Source of the DNA: an uncultured Collinsella sp.
GTDB lineage: Bacteria; Actinomycetota; Coriobacteriia; Coriobacteriales; Coriobacteriaceae
DNA length: 14,512 bases
Assembly: GCA_902489225.1 (NCBI GenBank)
Contig: CABTZA010000030.1
Location: forward strand, 1 to 14,512
Direction: 5' to 3'
Numbering within the stretch: the first letter of the stretch is position 1; the number at the start of each line of letters is the position of its first letter. The notes below the pieces were generated by a model. The model was not told the origin of the DNA. It made no database searches and saw only the letters and a program-made list of their open reading frames with translations. The position numbers were made by a program, and so were the translations under genes. Shown here one piece after another: positions 6,132 to 14,091 of this stretch.

Positions 6132-6827
6132 ATGAACGAGCGCATACTGGTAGTTGATGACGAAAAGGCCATCGCCGACTTGGTTGGCATCTACCTTACA
6201 AAAGAGGGCTTTGATGTCCAGATTGCCTATAGCGGGGCCGATGCTGCCAAGGCGATTTTGGAGCAGGAGTTCGATTTGGCGCTGCTAGATGTCATGCTGC
6301 CCGATATCGATGGGTTTGAGCTGCTGCGTACGATCCGTTCCAGCCATACCTATCCCGTGATCATGCTGACGGCGCGCGATGCCCAGCAAGACAAGATCGG
6401 GGGCCTTTCGCTTGGCGCGGACGATTACGTGGTTAAGCCGTTCCGTCCGCTGGAGCTCATCGCGCGCGTGCACGCTCAGCTTCGCCGCTACACCAGCTAC
6501 GGTAGCCGTGCACAGGCGGCCGAGTCGCCGACCATTCAGCTCGACGGCTTGGAGATCAACCGCGACGCTCGTTCCGTGACGGTGGACGGTGCACCGGTAC
6601 GCCTCACACCCACCGAGTATTCAATCTTGCTGTATCTGGTCGAGCATCGCGGCAGCGTGGTGGCCGTGGAGGACCTGTTCCGCGCGGTGTGGAGCGAGGA
6701 TTTTATGCCCGGCTCCAACAATACGGTGATGGTGCACATTCGCCACTTGCGCGAAAAAATCGGCGACGACGCACAAAAGCCACGCTTTATCAAAAACGTC
6801 TGGGGCGTCGGCTACATCATCGAATAG
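6132..6827 (+). CDS. OmpR-family response regulator (VanR-like)
   Basis: The product is 231 aa, the normal length for the family. GAGAGGAG lies 7 bases before the ATG. The receiver domain (about 4-116) has the acidic pocket D9/D10, phospho-acceptor D53 in LLDVMLPD, T80 and K102 in VKPF. A winged-helix DNA-binding domain follows (about 135-231) with HIRHLREKI and WGVGYIIE. It forms an operon with the histidine kinase 25 bases downstream. Receiver sequence and partner resemble VanR/VanS, but that group is broad and includes many regulators that do not confer glycopeptide resistance. Divergent orientation to a D-Ala-D-Ala carboxypeptidase suggests a target nearby; this is inference. Confidence 0.95.
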   Translation: MNERILVVDDEKAIADLVGIYLTKEGFDVQIAYSGADAAKAILEQEFDLALLDVMLPDIDGFELLRTIRSSHTYPVIMLTARDAQQDKIGGLSLGADDYVVKPFRPLELIARVHAQLRRYTSYGSRAQAAESPTIQLDGLEINRDARSVTVDGAPVRLTPTEYSILLYLVEHRGSVVAVEDLFRAVWSEDFMPGSNNTVMVHIRHLREKIGDDAQKPRFIKNVWGVGYIIE

Positions 6828-6852
6828 CGCCTTTGATGGTGGGGAAGTGGAT

Positions 6853-8091
6853 ATGACAAAAGACGATAGGCAGGCATTCGAGGTACCCGATCGGCTCTTT
6901 GAATACGTGAGGTCGGTCGTCGACAACCGCGCACTTGCAACGGTGCTGCTCTTTTTGCTGAGCCTGCTGCTGATTGGCATCGACAACATCGCCGGAATCT
7001 TGACGGTGCTGCTTGCCGGCTTTTTGCTGATCGATCGATTTGAGATCGTGCGCCGCTGCATGGTGATTGGCGGCGCCGCGTGGGCCATGACGTTGGCGAT
7101 TGGCGCCATGGCGCTCGGCGGCATCGAAGGGCCGGTGCTGTTCGATGCCGGCTTTGTATTCAACATGCTTGGCTTTGTGCTGGCGCTTGCCGCGTGCGTG
7201 CTGTTCTTGTGTGGCCGCGCCCTGTACTACCAGGGCTACGAACAGGGCGAGCAGCATGCCGATTGTGTGCTGGCCGCTCGTATTCAAGATCGCCTGATCG
7301 ATCACCCCGACACCTGGGACAACATCGACGGCGACTTCTTGGAGGTCGAGGGCGCCCTTAACCGCGTGCGTGACCGTGAGCGCAAGGTGCAACAGGCCTT
7401 GCGTGACGAGTCGCATCGCAAGGACGATCTGGTCACGTACTTGGCACATGACCTACGCACCCCGCTTGCCAGTGTGGTGGGCTATCTTTCGCTGCTGCAA
7501 GAGGCTCCTGAGCTGCCGGTTGAGCAACGTGCGCACTTTACGGGCGTGGCTCTCGACAAGGCGCACCGGCTCGATGCACTCATCGAAGAGTTCTTCGATA
7601 TCACACGCTTTGACTTCCACGATATCGTGCTCACGCGCGGCTATGTTGATCTGGGGTTGCTGCTGGCTCAGGTGGCTGACGAGTTCTATCCCATCCTCAA
7701 CGAGCAGCATAAGGAAGCCCAAGTTGATATCCACGAGGACCTGACGGTGCTCGTGGATGGCGACAAGATGGCTCGCGTGTTCAACAACATCATGAAAAAC
7801 GCCGTCGCCTATAGCTATGAGGGCTCGACTATCACGATTGAGGCCGGGCGCCAAGACGATGGCGGCGTGCGCGTTCGCTTTATCAATCAGGGCGATCCTA
7901 TCCCTGCGGCTAAGCTCAAGGTGATCTTTGAGAAGTTCTATCGCCTGGATGCGGCGCGTGCGACCAATCGCGGTGGTGCCGGTCTGGGCCTTGCTATTGC
8001 CAAGGAGATCATCGCGGCACACGGCGGTACCGTTGCATGTGAATCGACGCCCGAACACACGATATTCACCATCGAGCTGCCCGCCGCATAG
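6853..8091 (+). CDS. Membrane sensor histidine kinase (VanS-like)
   Basis: The product is 412 aa from the ATG at 6853, which has GGGGAAG 5 bases upstream. A GTG at 6847 would add two residues but sits too close to the GG-rich tract. Four hydrophobic segments (about 28-42, 46-61, 69-90, 100-121) form the sensor part, with only short loops outside, so it may sense the membrane or a partner rather than a large ligand. A helical linker leads to the HisKA box YLAHDLRTPLASVVGYLSLL, with phospho-acceptor H199; this box is very like that of VanS. The ATPase domain has the N box NNIMKNAVAY (311-320), the F box FEKFYRLD (359-366) and the G2 box GGAGLGLAIAKEI (374-386). It is co-transcribed with the regulator upstream. 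Confidence 0.94.
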   Translation: MTKDDRQAFEVPDRLFEYVRSVVDNRALATVLLFLLSLLLIGIDNIAGILTVLLAGFLLIDRFEIVRRCMVIGGAAWAMTLAIGAMALGGIEGPVLFDAGFVFNMLGFVLALAACVLFLCGRALYYQGYEQGEQHADCVLAARIQDRLIDHPDTWDNIDGDFLEVEGALNRVRDRERKVQQALRDESHRKDDLVTYLAHDLRTPLASVVGYLSLLQEAPELPVEQRAHFTGVALDKAHRLDALIEEFFDITRFDFHDIVLTRGYVDLGLLLAQVADEFYPILNEQHKEAQVDIHEDLTVLVDGDKMARVFNNIMKNAVAYSYEGSTITIEAGRQDDGGVRVRFINQGDPIPAAKLKVIFEKFYRLDAARATNRGGAGLGLAIAKEIIAAHGGTVACESTPEHTIFTIELPAA

Positions 8092-8112
8092 TCAGCGTGC
8101 CCTTACAAACAC

Positions 8113-8179
8113 TTGACAATGCGCTCACGTGCATATGAGCCGCGATTTCTACTATCGATACTGCTGAATTGATATCGAT
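8113..8179 (+). promoter_or_regulatory. Candidate promoter/operator region of pstB
   Basis: TTGACA (8113-8118) is a perfect -35 hexamer but no good -10 lies 16-18 bases on. An inverted repeat ATCGATA (8154-8160) and TATCGAT (8173-8179), separated by 12 bases, sits directly before the GGAGG of pstB. It could be an operator or a small mRNA hairpin. I see no clear match to the enterobacterial PHO box. Confidence 0.35.
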
Positions 8180-8194
8180 GTGGAGGTATGCGGT

Positions 8195-9070
8195 ATGACG
8201 GCTGCTGCGGCTGTGGAGCCCACGGAGCTTGAAGAACTCATGAAAGCGCAGGCCGAGGCCGCGCACGAGCGCGAGGTTGGGGATGCGACTCGCCCCACGG
8301 CAGAGGATCTTGCCGCCTCGCCGACGCGCATCGATGTCGAGGGCCTCGACCTGTTCTATGGCGACCATCATGCGCTCAAGGACGTGAATATCAAGATTCG
8401 CGACAAGCAGATCACCTCGTTTATCGGGCCTTCGGGCTGCGGAAAGTCCACGTTGCTGCGCTGCTTTAACCGCATGAACGACGGCATCAAGGACTGCCGA
8501 ATCGAGGGCAAGATTGCGCTCGATGGTCAAGATATCCTGGGCGATTACGACATCTGCCGTTTGCGCCAGCGCGTGGGCATGGTGTTTCAGCGCCCCAACC
8601 CGTTTCCCATGAGCATCTACGACAACGTCGCCTACGGTCCTCGCGGAATGGGAGTGCGCGACCGCGTCGTGCTCGACGAGCTGGTCGAAGACTCCCTGCG
8701 ACGCGCCGCTCTGTGGGACGAGGTCAAGGACAAGCTCAAAGAATCGGGTCTGGGCCTTTCGGGCGGCCAGCAGCAGCGTCTGTGCATCGCCCGTGCGCTG
8801 GCCGTGCAGCCCGACATTCTGCTGATGGACGAACCGACCTCGGCGCTCGACCCCGTATCGACGCTGGTGGTGGAGCAGCTGGCCTGCGAGCTCAGGGAGA
8901 CCTGCACGCTGGTGGTCGTTACGCACAACATGCAGCAGGCTGCGCGCATCTCCGACTCGGTCGCGTTCTTTTTGCTGGGCGAGCTGGTGGAGCATGCGCC
9001 CACTGCCCAGCTCTTCAAAAACCCGATCGATCCGCGCACGGCGGATTATTTGACGGGCCGTTTTGGCTGA
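8195..9070 (+). CDS. pstB: Phosphate ABC transporter ATP-binding protein PstB
   Basis: PstB hydrolyses ATP at the inner face of the membrane to drive phosphate import through PstC/PstA. The product is 291 aa from the ATG at 8195 (TGGAGG 8 bases upstream; a GTG at 8180 would put the ribosome binding site inside the gene). Walker A is GPSGCGKST (78-86), the Q-loop region is FQRPNPFPMSIYDNVAYGPR (131-150), a PstB hallmark, the signature is LSGGQQQR (188-195), Walker B is ILLMDEP (208-214), and the switch histidine is H244. The conserved domain begins only near residue 46; the first 45 residues are a polar, Glu/Ala-rich extension longer than in most PstB. No pstS, pstC, pstA or phoU is adjacent. 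The PhoB/PhoR-like pair follows after 64 bases. Confidence 0.95.
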   Translation: MTAAAAVEPTELEELMKAQAEAAHEREVGDATRPTAEDLAASPTRIDVEGLDLFYGDHHALKDVNIKIRDKQITSFIGPSGCGKSTLLRCFNRMNDGIKDCRIEGKIALDGQDILGDYDICRLRQRVGMVFQRPNPFPMSIYDNVAYGPRGMGVRDRVVLDELVEDSLRRAALWDEVKDKLKESGLGLSGGQQQRLCIARALAVQPDILLMDEPTSALDPVSTLVVEQLACELRETCTLVVVTHNMQQAARISDSVAFFLLGELVEHAPTAQLFKNPIDPRTADYLTGRFG

Positions 9071-9134
9071 TACCATCTAGTACAGGCACCTTTAGGGTTA
9101 AGATGCGGTCATGTCGGCCGCAAAGGGGTTCAAC

Positions 9135-9863
9135 ATGATCTATTACGTCGAGGACGATGACAACATCAGAGATCTGACGGTCTATGCGCTGCGCAAGCAG
9201 GGAATCGAGGCCGAGGGCTTTTCGTGCGACGGCGAGTTTAAGGCCGCCGTGGCGCGACGGGTGCCCGATGCTGTGCTGCTCGATATCATGCTGCCCGATA
9301 CCGATGGTTTGGCGATTATGCGCCGCCTCCGCGCCGACCGCCTGACGGCGACGGTGCCCATCATGATGCTTACCGCCAAGGACACCGAGCTCGACAAGGT
9401 GATGGCGCTCGATGGCGGTGCCGACGATTACCTGACTAAACCCTTCTCGCTCATGGAGCTCGCCAGCCGCTGCCGCGCACTGCTGCGTCGCGGCGGCATG
9501 GTCAAACAGGCAAGCGATGTGCTCAGCGTGGGCGACATTGTGCTCTCGCCCAGCCATCGCGAGGTGACCGTTGCCGGCGAGTCGCTTAAGCTCACCCTGC
9601 GCGAGTTCGACCTGCTCGAGTACCTCATGCGCAAGCCCGGCGTGGTCTTTACCCGCGAGTCGTTGCTGCAGAGCGTGTGGGGCTGGGACTTCGACGGCGG
9701 TTCGCGCACCGTTGACGTGCACGTGCAGACGCTTCGCCAAAAACTGGGCGAGCATGCCAGCGCCATCGAGACCGTACGCGGCGTGGGCTACCGCTTGGCC
9801 GAGCCTTCTGCCGGTGATGGTGCCGAAGGTGACGACACCGCGGCCACCGCATCGGAGGAGTAA
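9135..9863 (+). CDS. phoB: OmpR-family response regulator, PhoB/PhoP-type
   Basis: The product is 242 aa. The start is the ATG at 9135, with AGGGG 6 bases upstream and the classic N terminus MIYYVEDDDN; an ATG at 9111 would add eight residues without a ribosome binding site. The receiver domain has D7/D8, phospho-acceptor D50 in LLDIMLPD, T80 and K102. The winged helix (about 130-222) includes RTVDVHVQTLRQKL and VRGVGYR. A short acidic, Ala-rich tail (224-242) follows. The tail also carries the GGAGGAG ribosome binding site of the next gene. The phosphate assignment rests on the neighbouring pstB and family resemblance; WalR-type or another envelope regulator is possible. Confidence 0.93.
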   Translation: MIYYVEDDDNIRDLTVYALRKQGIEAEGFSCDGEFKAAVARRVPDAVLLDIMLPDTDGLAIMRRLRADRLTATVPIMMLTAKDTELDKVMALDGGADDYLTKPFSLMELASRCRALLRRGGMVKQASDVLSVGDIVLSPSHREVTVAGESLKLTLREFDLLEYLMRKPGVVFTRESLLQSVWGWDFDGGSRTVDVHVQTLRQKLGEHASAIETVRGVGYRLAEPSAGDGAEGDDTAATASEE

Positions 9864-9866
9864 CCC

Positions 9867-11291
9867 GTGGTCTTCGCCCCCCAGGGAAAACATACGCTGT
9901 CGCACCGCGTTTTTGTGACGATCTTTGTCTGTGCCATGGCGGTTATCGTGGCGTTTACGGTGCTGGGTGCGTTCTTTGTGCAAAACACCTTGGCGGATGC
10001 CACGAGTGCCAACCTGGCGCAGGAAACCGAGCTCATTGCTGCCGCCCTCGACGAGCAGCAGGAGCCCATCCCGTTCTTGCGTAGCCTCGATCGTGAGGAC
10101 TTGCGTATCACGCTGATTAACAAGGATGGATCGGTTGCCTACGACAACGAGGCGTCGCCTTCCACACTGCCCAACCACGGCGATCGCCCCGAGGTCATCG
10201 AGGCCTTTGAGAGTGGTTCGGGTTCCGCGGAGCGCGCAAGCTCTACGCTCGACGAGATTATGCTGTATCGCGCCGTCGCCCTTGATAACGGCCAGGTTGT
10301 CCGCTTGGCGCAGGCCCAGCCTGGCGTTGCGGCGATTTTGCTGTCGATGGTGGCGCCGATGCTGCTTATCGCAGCAGCGGGTGCGGTGCTCTCGTTTTTT
10401 ATGGCGCGCCGCGAGTCCCGTGCCATCATCGCGCCGTTGCAAGAGGTGGATTTGGACCACCCACGCCGTAGCTATGAGCACGCCTATGCCGAGATGGTCC
10501 CCATGCTTGAGCGTATCGAGTCGCAGCGCCAGGAACTCAAGCGCCAAATGGCGGTGCTAGCGGACAACGACCGTATGCGCCGCGAGTTCACGGCGAATAT
10601 CACCCATGAGCTCAAGACGCCGCTTACAGCGATTTCGGGCTATGCTGAGCTCATTGCAAACGGCATGGTCGAGGGCGAGGACGACCTGCGCAACTTTGGC
10701 GGTCGCATCTATCGTGAGGCGGGCCGCTTGGCAGCGCTCGTCAACGACATCCTTACGCTGTCTAACTTGGACGAGGCCGAGCGTGCAGCTGAGGGCGAGG
10801 CGGTGCCCATTGGGTCCACGGAGCCTATTGAGCTCTCGCGTGCCATCTACGCGGTCGAGCAGCGTCTTGAACAGGTCGCCCGTCAGGCGAATGTGACGAT
10901 AAGTCATGAGACCAAGCCTGTGGTCATCGAGGGCGTGTCGCGCTTGATTGACGAGCTCATCTATAATCTGGCAAGCAACGCCATCCGCTACAATCGACCC
11001 GGCGGTACGGTTACGCTGCAGTGCGGCACCAACGACGAAGGCCATCCGTTCCTTGCGGTCGCCGACACGGGAATCGGTATCGCGCCTGAAGAACAGGGCA
11101 AGGTATTTGAGCGGTTCTATCGCGTGGACAAGAGTAGGTCCAAGGCACGCGGCGGAACCGGTCTGGGGCTTGCCATTGTCAAGCATGCGGCCCTGTATCA
11201 TCACGCCACGCTCGATCTGTCGAGCGAGTTGGGCGTGGGAACCACCATTACGGTGACGTTTCCCATACAGCAGGACGAGCCATTCGCATAG
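9867..11291 (+). CDS. phoR: Sensor histidine kinase, PhoR-type
   Basis: The product is 474 aa. It starts at GTG 9867, three bases after the regulator's stop, with GGAGGAG inside the last codons of that gene, so the two are translationally coupled. Transmembrane segments at about 14-37 and 155-179 flank an extracytoplasmic domain of about 117 residues, as in Gram-positive PhoR and related kinases. No clear PAS domain lies between the second membrane segment and the kinase core; a short helical linker (about 200-235) takes its place. Phospho-acceptor H247 lies in THELKTPLTAISGYAEL. The N box is ELIYNLASNAIRYN (363-376), G1 is DTGIG (400-404), the F box is FERFYRVD (414-421) and G2 is GGTGLGLAIVKH (429-440). 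The neighbourhood suggests phosphate control, but the ligand is not visible in the sequence. Confidence 0.94.
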   Translation: MVFAPQGKHTLSHRVFVTIFVCAMAVIVAFTVLGAFFVQNTLADATSANLAQETELIAAALDEQQEPIPFLRSLDREDLRITLINKDGSVAYDNEASPSTLPNHGDRPEVIEAFESGSGSAERASSTLDEIMLYRAVALDNGQVVRLAQAQPGVAAILLSMVAPMLLIAAAGAVLSFFMARRESRAIIAPLQEVDLDHPRRSYEHAYAEMVPMLERIESQRQELKRQMAVLADNDRMRREFTANITHELKTPLTAISGYAELIANGMVEGEDDLRNFGGRIYREAGRLAALVNDILTLSNLDEAERAAEGEAVPIGSTEPIELSRAIYAVEQRLEQVARQANVTISHETKPVVIEGVSRLIDELIYNLASNAIRYNRPGGTVTLQCGTNDEGHPFLAVADTGIGIAPEEQGKVFERFYRVDKSRSKARGGTGLGLAIVKHAALYHHATLDLSSELGVGTTITVTFPIQQDEPFA

Positions 11292-11316
11292 CGATATAAC
11301 ATAGATATTGATGCAG

Positions 11317-11349
11317 ACGCCGCATTTGACTTTCGGGTGCGGCGTTGTT
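11317..11349 (+). terminator. Probable weak terminator after phoR
   Basis: ACGCCGCA (11317-11324) pairs perfectly with TGCGGCGT (11338-11345) across a 13-base loop, followed by TGTTGTG, a poor U-tract. It lies 25 bases after the phoR stop. Termination may be partial. Confidence 0.45.
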
Positions 11350-11380
11350 GTGCAATTTTACGATTGCTTCCGACATTTTT

Positions 11381-11439
11381 ACAGGAGAGCCTGTTTCTTA
11401 TGTATAGAGTTTGGTCTCGGTAAAAAGATGCGATAACAT
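11381..11439 (+). promoter_or_regulatory. Candidate leader hairpin and promoter of the cps operon
   Basis: ACAGG-AGAG-CCTGT (11381-11394) followed by TTTCTT is a small hairpin that might end read-through from phoR. Downstream, TTGGTC (11411-11416) and TAACAT (11434-11439) are 17 bases apart and could form a weak promoter about 50 bases before the start codon. Both are tentative. The rest of 11350-11486 shows nothing else I can name. Confidence 0.3.
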
Positions 11440-11486
11440 ACGGACAGTTTTGTCAATCCGAACTGGGGAAATGAAAGGCAAGCTGC

Positions 11487-12143
11487 ATGACCCTTCTCGA
11501 ACTGTTCCAGCTGCTGAAGAAGCACCTTCAGCTGGTCATCACCCTTCCGGTGGTCTGCGCGATCGCCATGGGCATCGTGTCCTTCGTTGCGATGGACAAC
11601 ACCTATACCGCGACGACGAGCATGTACATTCTCGCCAAGACCGACGATAGCGGTCAGATGAGCTACAACGATCTCTCGGCGAGTCAGATGCTTTCCAACG
11701 ATATCGCCACGCTGCTGGATAGCGATAGCGTTAAGAGCGGCGCAGCCAATGAACTGGGCCTCACCGATCTGGATGACTACAAGGTGTCTGTTTCCTCCGA
11801 GACCACCACGCGTGTCATTACGCTTTCGGTTACCGGCACCGATGCCAAGGAGACGGCTAAGGTCGCAAAGGCCATGGCCAGCTCGGTGAGTACGGTCGCT
11901 CAGAACGTCGGCGCTGCCCAGAGCATCAACGTTATCGACGAGGCTAAGACCCCCGAAGCCCCCAGCGGTCCCAAGCGTATGCTGTACGTTGCTGTCGCGT
12001 TCCTCGCCGGTATCTTTATCGCAGTTGCCTATGTCGTTTTGGCAGACATGCTCAATACCCGCATCCGCGGTGCCGAAGAGGCAGAAGAGCTCCTGGGCAT
12101 TCCCGTTGTTGGCCGAATTCCGGCTATGAAAGGTGGTAAATAG
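11487..12143 (+). CDS. cpsC: Wzz/YveK-type polysaccharide chain-length regulator (kinase modulator)
   Basis: The product is 218 aa, typical for the split Gram-positive form in which the membrane modulator and the cytoplasmic kinase are separate proteins. AAAGG lies 8 bases before the ATG. Two membrane helices (about 15-35 and 166-188) flank an extracytoplasmic domain that includes TYTATTSMYILA. The Pro-rich EAPSGPKR just before the second helix is a hallmark of polysaccharide co-polymerases. The cytoplasmic C-terminal tail (189-218) would touch and activate the BY-kinase, whose gene starts two bases after this stop. Expected role: control of exopolysaccharide or capsule chain length at the membrane. 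Names such as ywqC or epsA would fit equally well. Confidence 0.92.
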   Translation: MTLLELFQLLKKHLQLVITLPVVCAIAMGIVSFVAMDNTYTATTSMYILAKTDDSGQMSYNDLSASQMLSNDIATLLDSDSVKSGAANELGLTDLDDYKVSVSSETTTRVITLSVTGTDAKETAKVAKAMASSVSTVAQNVGAAQSINVIDEAKTPEAPSGPKRMLYVAVAFLAGIFIAVAYVVLADMLNTRIRGAEEAEELLGIPVVGRIPAMKGGK

Positions 12144-12145
12144 GC

Positions 12146-12883
12146 ATGGCTAAGGCAAAGAACACCGATAAGCTCGTTGTACAGAATGCCGCCAAGACCC
12201 TTCTGGCCAACATCCGCTTTGCGAGCGTGGACGACCCCATTCGCACCATTACCGTCACGTCCTCGATTCCCAACGAGGGCAAGTCTACGGTTTCCATCAA
12301 CCTTGCCCAGGCTATCGCCACGAGCGGCAAGTCCGTGCTCCTGGTCGAGGCCGATATGCGCCGCAGGTCCCTTTCCGATATGCTCGGCGTTCGTTCGCGC
12401 GGCGGACTCTATGCGGTCCTTTCCGAGCAGATCTCCATTGACCAGGCAATTGTCGAGACGGGTCAGAAGAACTTCTACTTCCTCGATGCCGAGCCGCATA
12501 TTCCCAATCCTGCCGACATCATCGTCTCTCACCGCTTTGCCAAGTTGGTAAAGGCACTGTCCGCCAAGTTCCAGTACGTCATCTTTGATGCTCCCCCGGT
12601 CGGCACCTTCATCGATGCTGCCGAGATTGCCAGCCTGACCGACGGTACGCTGTTCGTGGTGCGCGAGGACTTCACCAAGCGCGAGGAGGCACTCAACGCT
12701 ATCGGCCAGCTTAAGAAGTCCGAGAAGGTCAAGCTCATCGGTACCGTCATGAACTACTGCGAGACCGAGACCAGCGAGTACTACTACTCCTACTACACCA
12801 AGGACGGTAAGAAGGTTAAGAAGGGCTCCGACGATCAGGGGACTTCCAAAAAGGGCATCTTCACCAACCGAGCAAACGTTTAG
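12146..12883 (+). CDS. cpsD: BY-kinase (bacterial tyrosine kinase, CpsD/YwqD-like)
   Basis: The product is 245 aa. It phosphorylates itself on a C-terminal tyrosine cluster and is activated by the membrane modulator encoded just upstream. The start is ATG 12146, with AAAGGTGG in the end of the previous gene. Walker A is SSIPNEGKST (39-48), Walker A' is VLLVEADMRRRS (64-75) and Walker B is VIFDAPP (145-151). The EYYYSYY cluster (211-217) is the likely phosphorylation site. A Lys-rich tail follows (KDGKKVKKG). Residues EYAKTLRTNI-like at 13-26 (NAAKTLLANIRFAS) correspond to the oligomerisation segment of the family, though the usual Glu-Arg pattern is altered. It is cytoplasmic, in complex with CpsC, and is presumably reset by the phosphatase downstream. 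Confidence 0.94.
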   Translation: MAKAKNTDKLVVQNAAKTLLANIRFASVDDPIRTITVTSSIPNEGKSTVSINLAQAIATSGKSVLLVEADMRRRSLSDMLGVRSRGGLYAVLSEQISIDQAIVETGQKNFYFLDAEPHIPNPADIIVSHRFAKLVKALSAKFQYVIFDAPPVGTFIDAAEIASLTDGTLFVVREDFTKREEALNAIGQLKKSEKVKLIGTVMNYCETETSEYYYSYYTKDGKKVKKGSDDQGTSKKGIFTNRANV

Positions 12884-12900
12884 TTGATTAAGGCTGACCT

Positions 12901-13551
12901 ATGCGTGACATTCATTGCCATATCTTGCCGGGTGTAGACGACGGCGCCGCCGATCTCGATGAGAGCTTGGCGATGCTCGAGGCTGCCAAGCGGGCCGGTG
13001 TAACCAGAATCGTTTGCACTCCTCACTGCCGTGATCCCTATTTTGATTACGACAAGATGTGGGATGCCTTTGAGCTGCTGCGTGATAACGCTGACGGTTT
13101 TCCGCTCCAGATGGGCTTCGAGGTCAACCATCGAAAGCTCGTTGAACTTGGTATCGATGCCGCGGAGCACTTGCATTTCGATGGAACCAACGAGTTTCTG
13201 CTCGAGCTTTCGACACATGCCGATGCGTATGCGTTTAGAGAGTACGAGAACACGATTTACGATTTGCAGTGCCGTGGCTACCAGGTGATCATCGCTCATC
13301 CTGAGCGCTATCGTGCGGTTCAAAAGGATGTAAGCGTGGCGGAGCGCCTGGTCGATATGGGCTGCAAGCTGCAGGCTTCGGCGGACTTTATTGCCGGCGG
13401 TCGCTTTGGTCGCGAGAAAAAGCCGGCACAGCGCCTGTTCGATCAGAACCTGTACAGCTTCATCGCGAGCGATGCCCATAACGTGGGTCATTACGACTGC
13501 CTGGCGAAGGCTCGCGCGAAGTTTAGCGTACGCGGAGCTCATTTTCGCTAA
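12901..13551 (+). CDS. cpsB: PHP-family protein-tyrosine phosphatase (CpsB/YwqE-like)
   Basis: The product is 216 aa, slightly shorter than the usual 240-255. It dephosphorylates the BY-kinase using a metal cluster. The metal-binding motifs are in order: DIHCHILPGVDDG (3-15, H5 and H7), TPH (40-42), FEVN with E74, AHPERY (132-137) and SDAHN (190-194). The segment around 101-107 reads LELSTHA where the family more often has an EFP-type stretch. The ATG is 17 bases after the kinase stop, with AAGG about 9 bases upstream, so the three genes form one operon in the order modulator, kinase, phosphatase, as in ywqC-D-E. No sugar-transfer, flippase or polymerase gene follows. Confidence 0.92.
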   Translation: MRDIHCHILPGVDDGAADLDESLAMLEAAKRAGVTRIVCTPHCRDPYFDYDKMWDAFELLRDNADGFPLQMGFEVNHRKLVELGIDAAEHLHFDGTNEFLLELSTHADAYAFREYENTIYDLQCRGYQVIIAHPERYRAVQKDVSVAERLVDMGCKLQASADFIAGGRFGREKKPAQRLFDQNLYSFIASDAHNVGHYDCLAKARAKFSVRGAHFR

Positions 13552-13590
13552 AATCTGTCCCTAACGTTCGCATTGAATGAAGGGGCAGCC

Positions 13591-14091
13591 ATGGATATTC
13601 AACTTAAGACGGGATGCTTTGATGACGCGGCGTTGGTGCGCCGCGTCGTTTTTATGGACGAGCAGGGCTACGAGAATGAGTTCGACGCTATCGACGAGGA
13701 TCAGAACTGCATTCATGTGACGCTCTATGTAGACGGCGAGCTTGCCGGTTGCTCGCGCGTGTTTCCCGAAGAGCTTGAGCGCGTGGCTGACGCAGAGGCC
13801 CCGGTGTTGCCGGCATGCGACATGGACGAAGGCGTTGCGGCGGGGGAGGCCTACATTATGGGGCGCGTGGCTGTGCTGCCGAGCATGCGTCGTCGCGGAC
13901 TGGCGAGTGCGATCGTCGAGACCAGTGCTTCGTGTGCACGCGATGCCGGCGCTAAGCTTATTAAGCTGCATGCGCAGGAATACGTGCTGCCGCTCTATGC
14001 AAAGGCGGGCTACACGCAAATTGCCCCGGTAGATTACGAAGACGAGGGCCAACCCCATGTCTGGATGGCCAAGCGCATGGGCGACAGATAG
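13591..14091 (+). CDS. GNAT-family N-acetyltransferase (YjcF/ElaA-like)
   Basis: The product is 166 aa. The ATG at 13591 has AAGGGG 5 bases upstream; a TTG at 13573 would extend the frame by six residues and is rejected. The N terminus VVFMDEQGYENEFDAIDED resembles the VFVxEQ motif of YjcF-like acetyltransferases. The acetyl-CoA-binding motif A is at about 91-110 (GRVAVLPSMRRRGLASAIVE, with the R/Q-x-x-G-x-A-form RRRGLA). KLHAQEYVLPLYAKAGY (125-141) is the motif B region, with the typical YxKxGY end. The substrate is unknown. It lies 39 bases after the cps operon and may be read through from it, but it has no clear functional link. Confidence 0.9.
   Translation: MDIQLKTGCFDDAALVRRVVFMDEQGYENEFDAIDEDQNCIHVTLYVDGELAGCSRVFPEELERVADAEAPVLPACDMDEGVAAGEAYIMGRVAVLPSMRRRGLASAIVETSASCARDAGAKLIKLHAQEYVLPLYAKAGYTQIAPVDYEDEGQPHVWMAKRMGDR

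Noticed and set aside
4594..8091. Glycopeptide resistance cluster
   Set aside because: The regulator and kinase resemble VanR/VanS, but no ligase, dehydrogenase or dipeptidase gene (vanA/B, vanH, vanX) is present and PBP5-like carboxypeptidases are housekeeping enzymes.
8066..9076. Minus-strand 336-aa open frame
   Set aside because: It is antisense to pstB and has His/Arg/Val-rich low-complexity composition typical of a shadow frame.
9015..10547. Minus-strand 510-aa open frame
   Set aside because: It is antisense to the response regulator and the kinase, both of which have complete domain motifs. Long antisense frames are expected in GC-rich genes.
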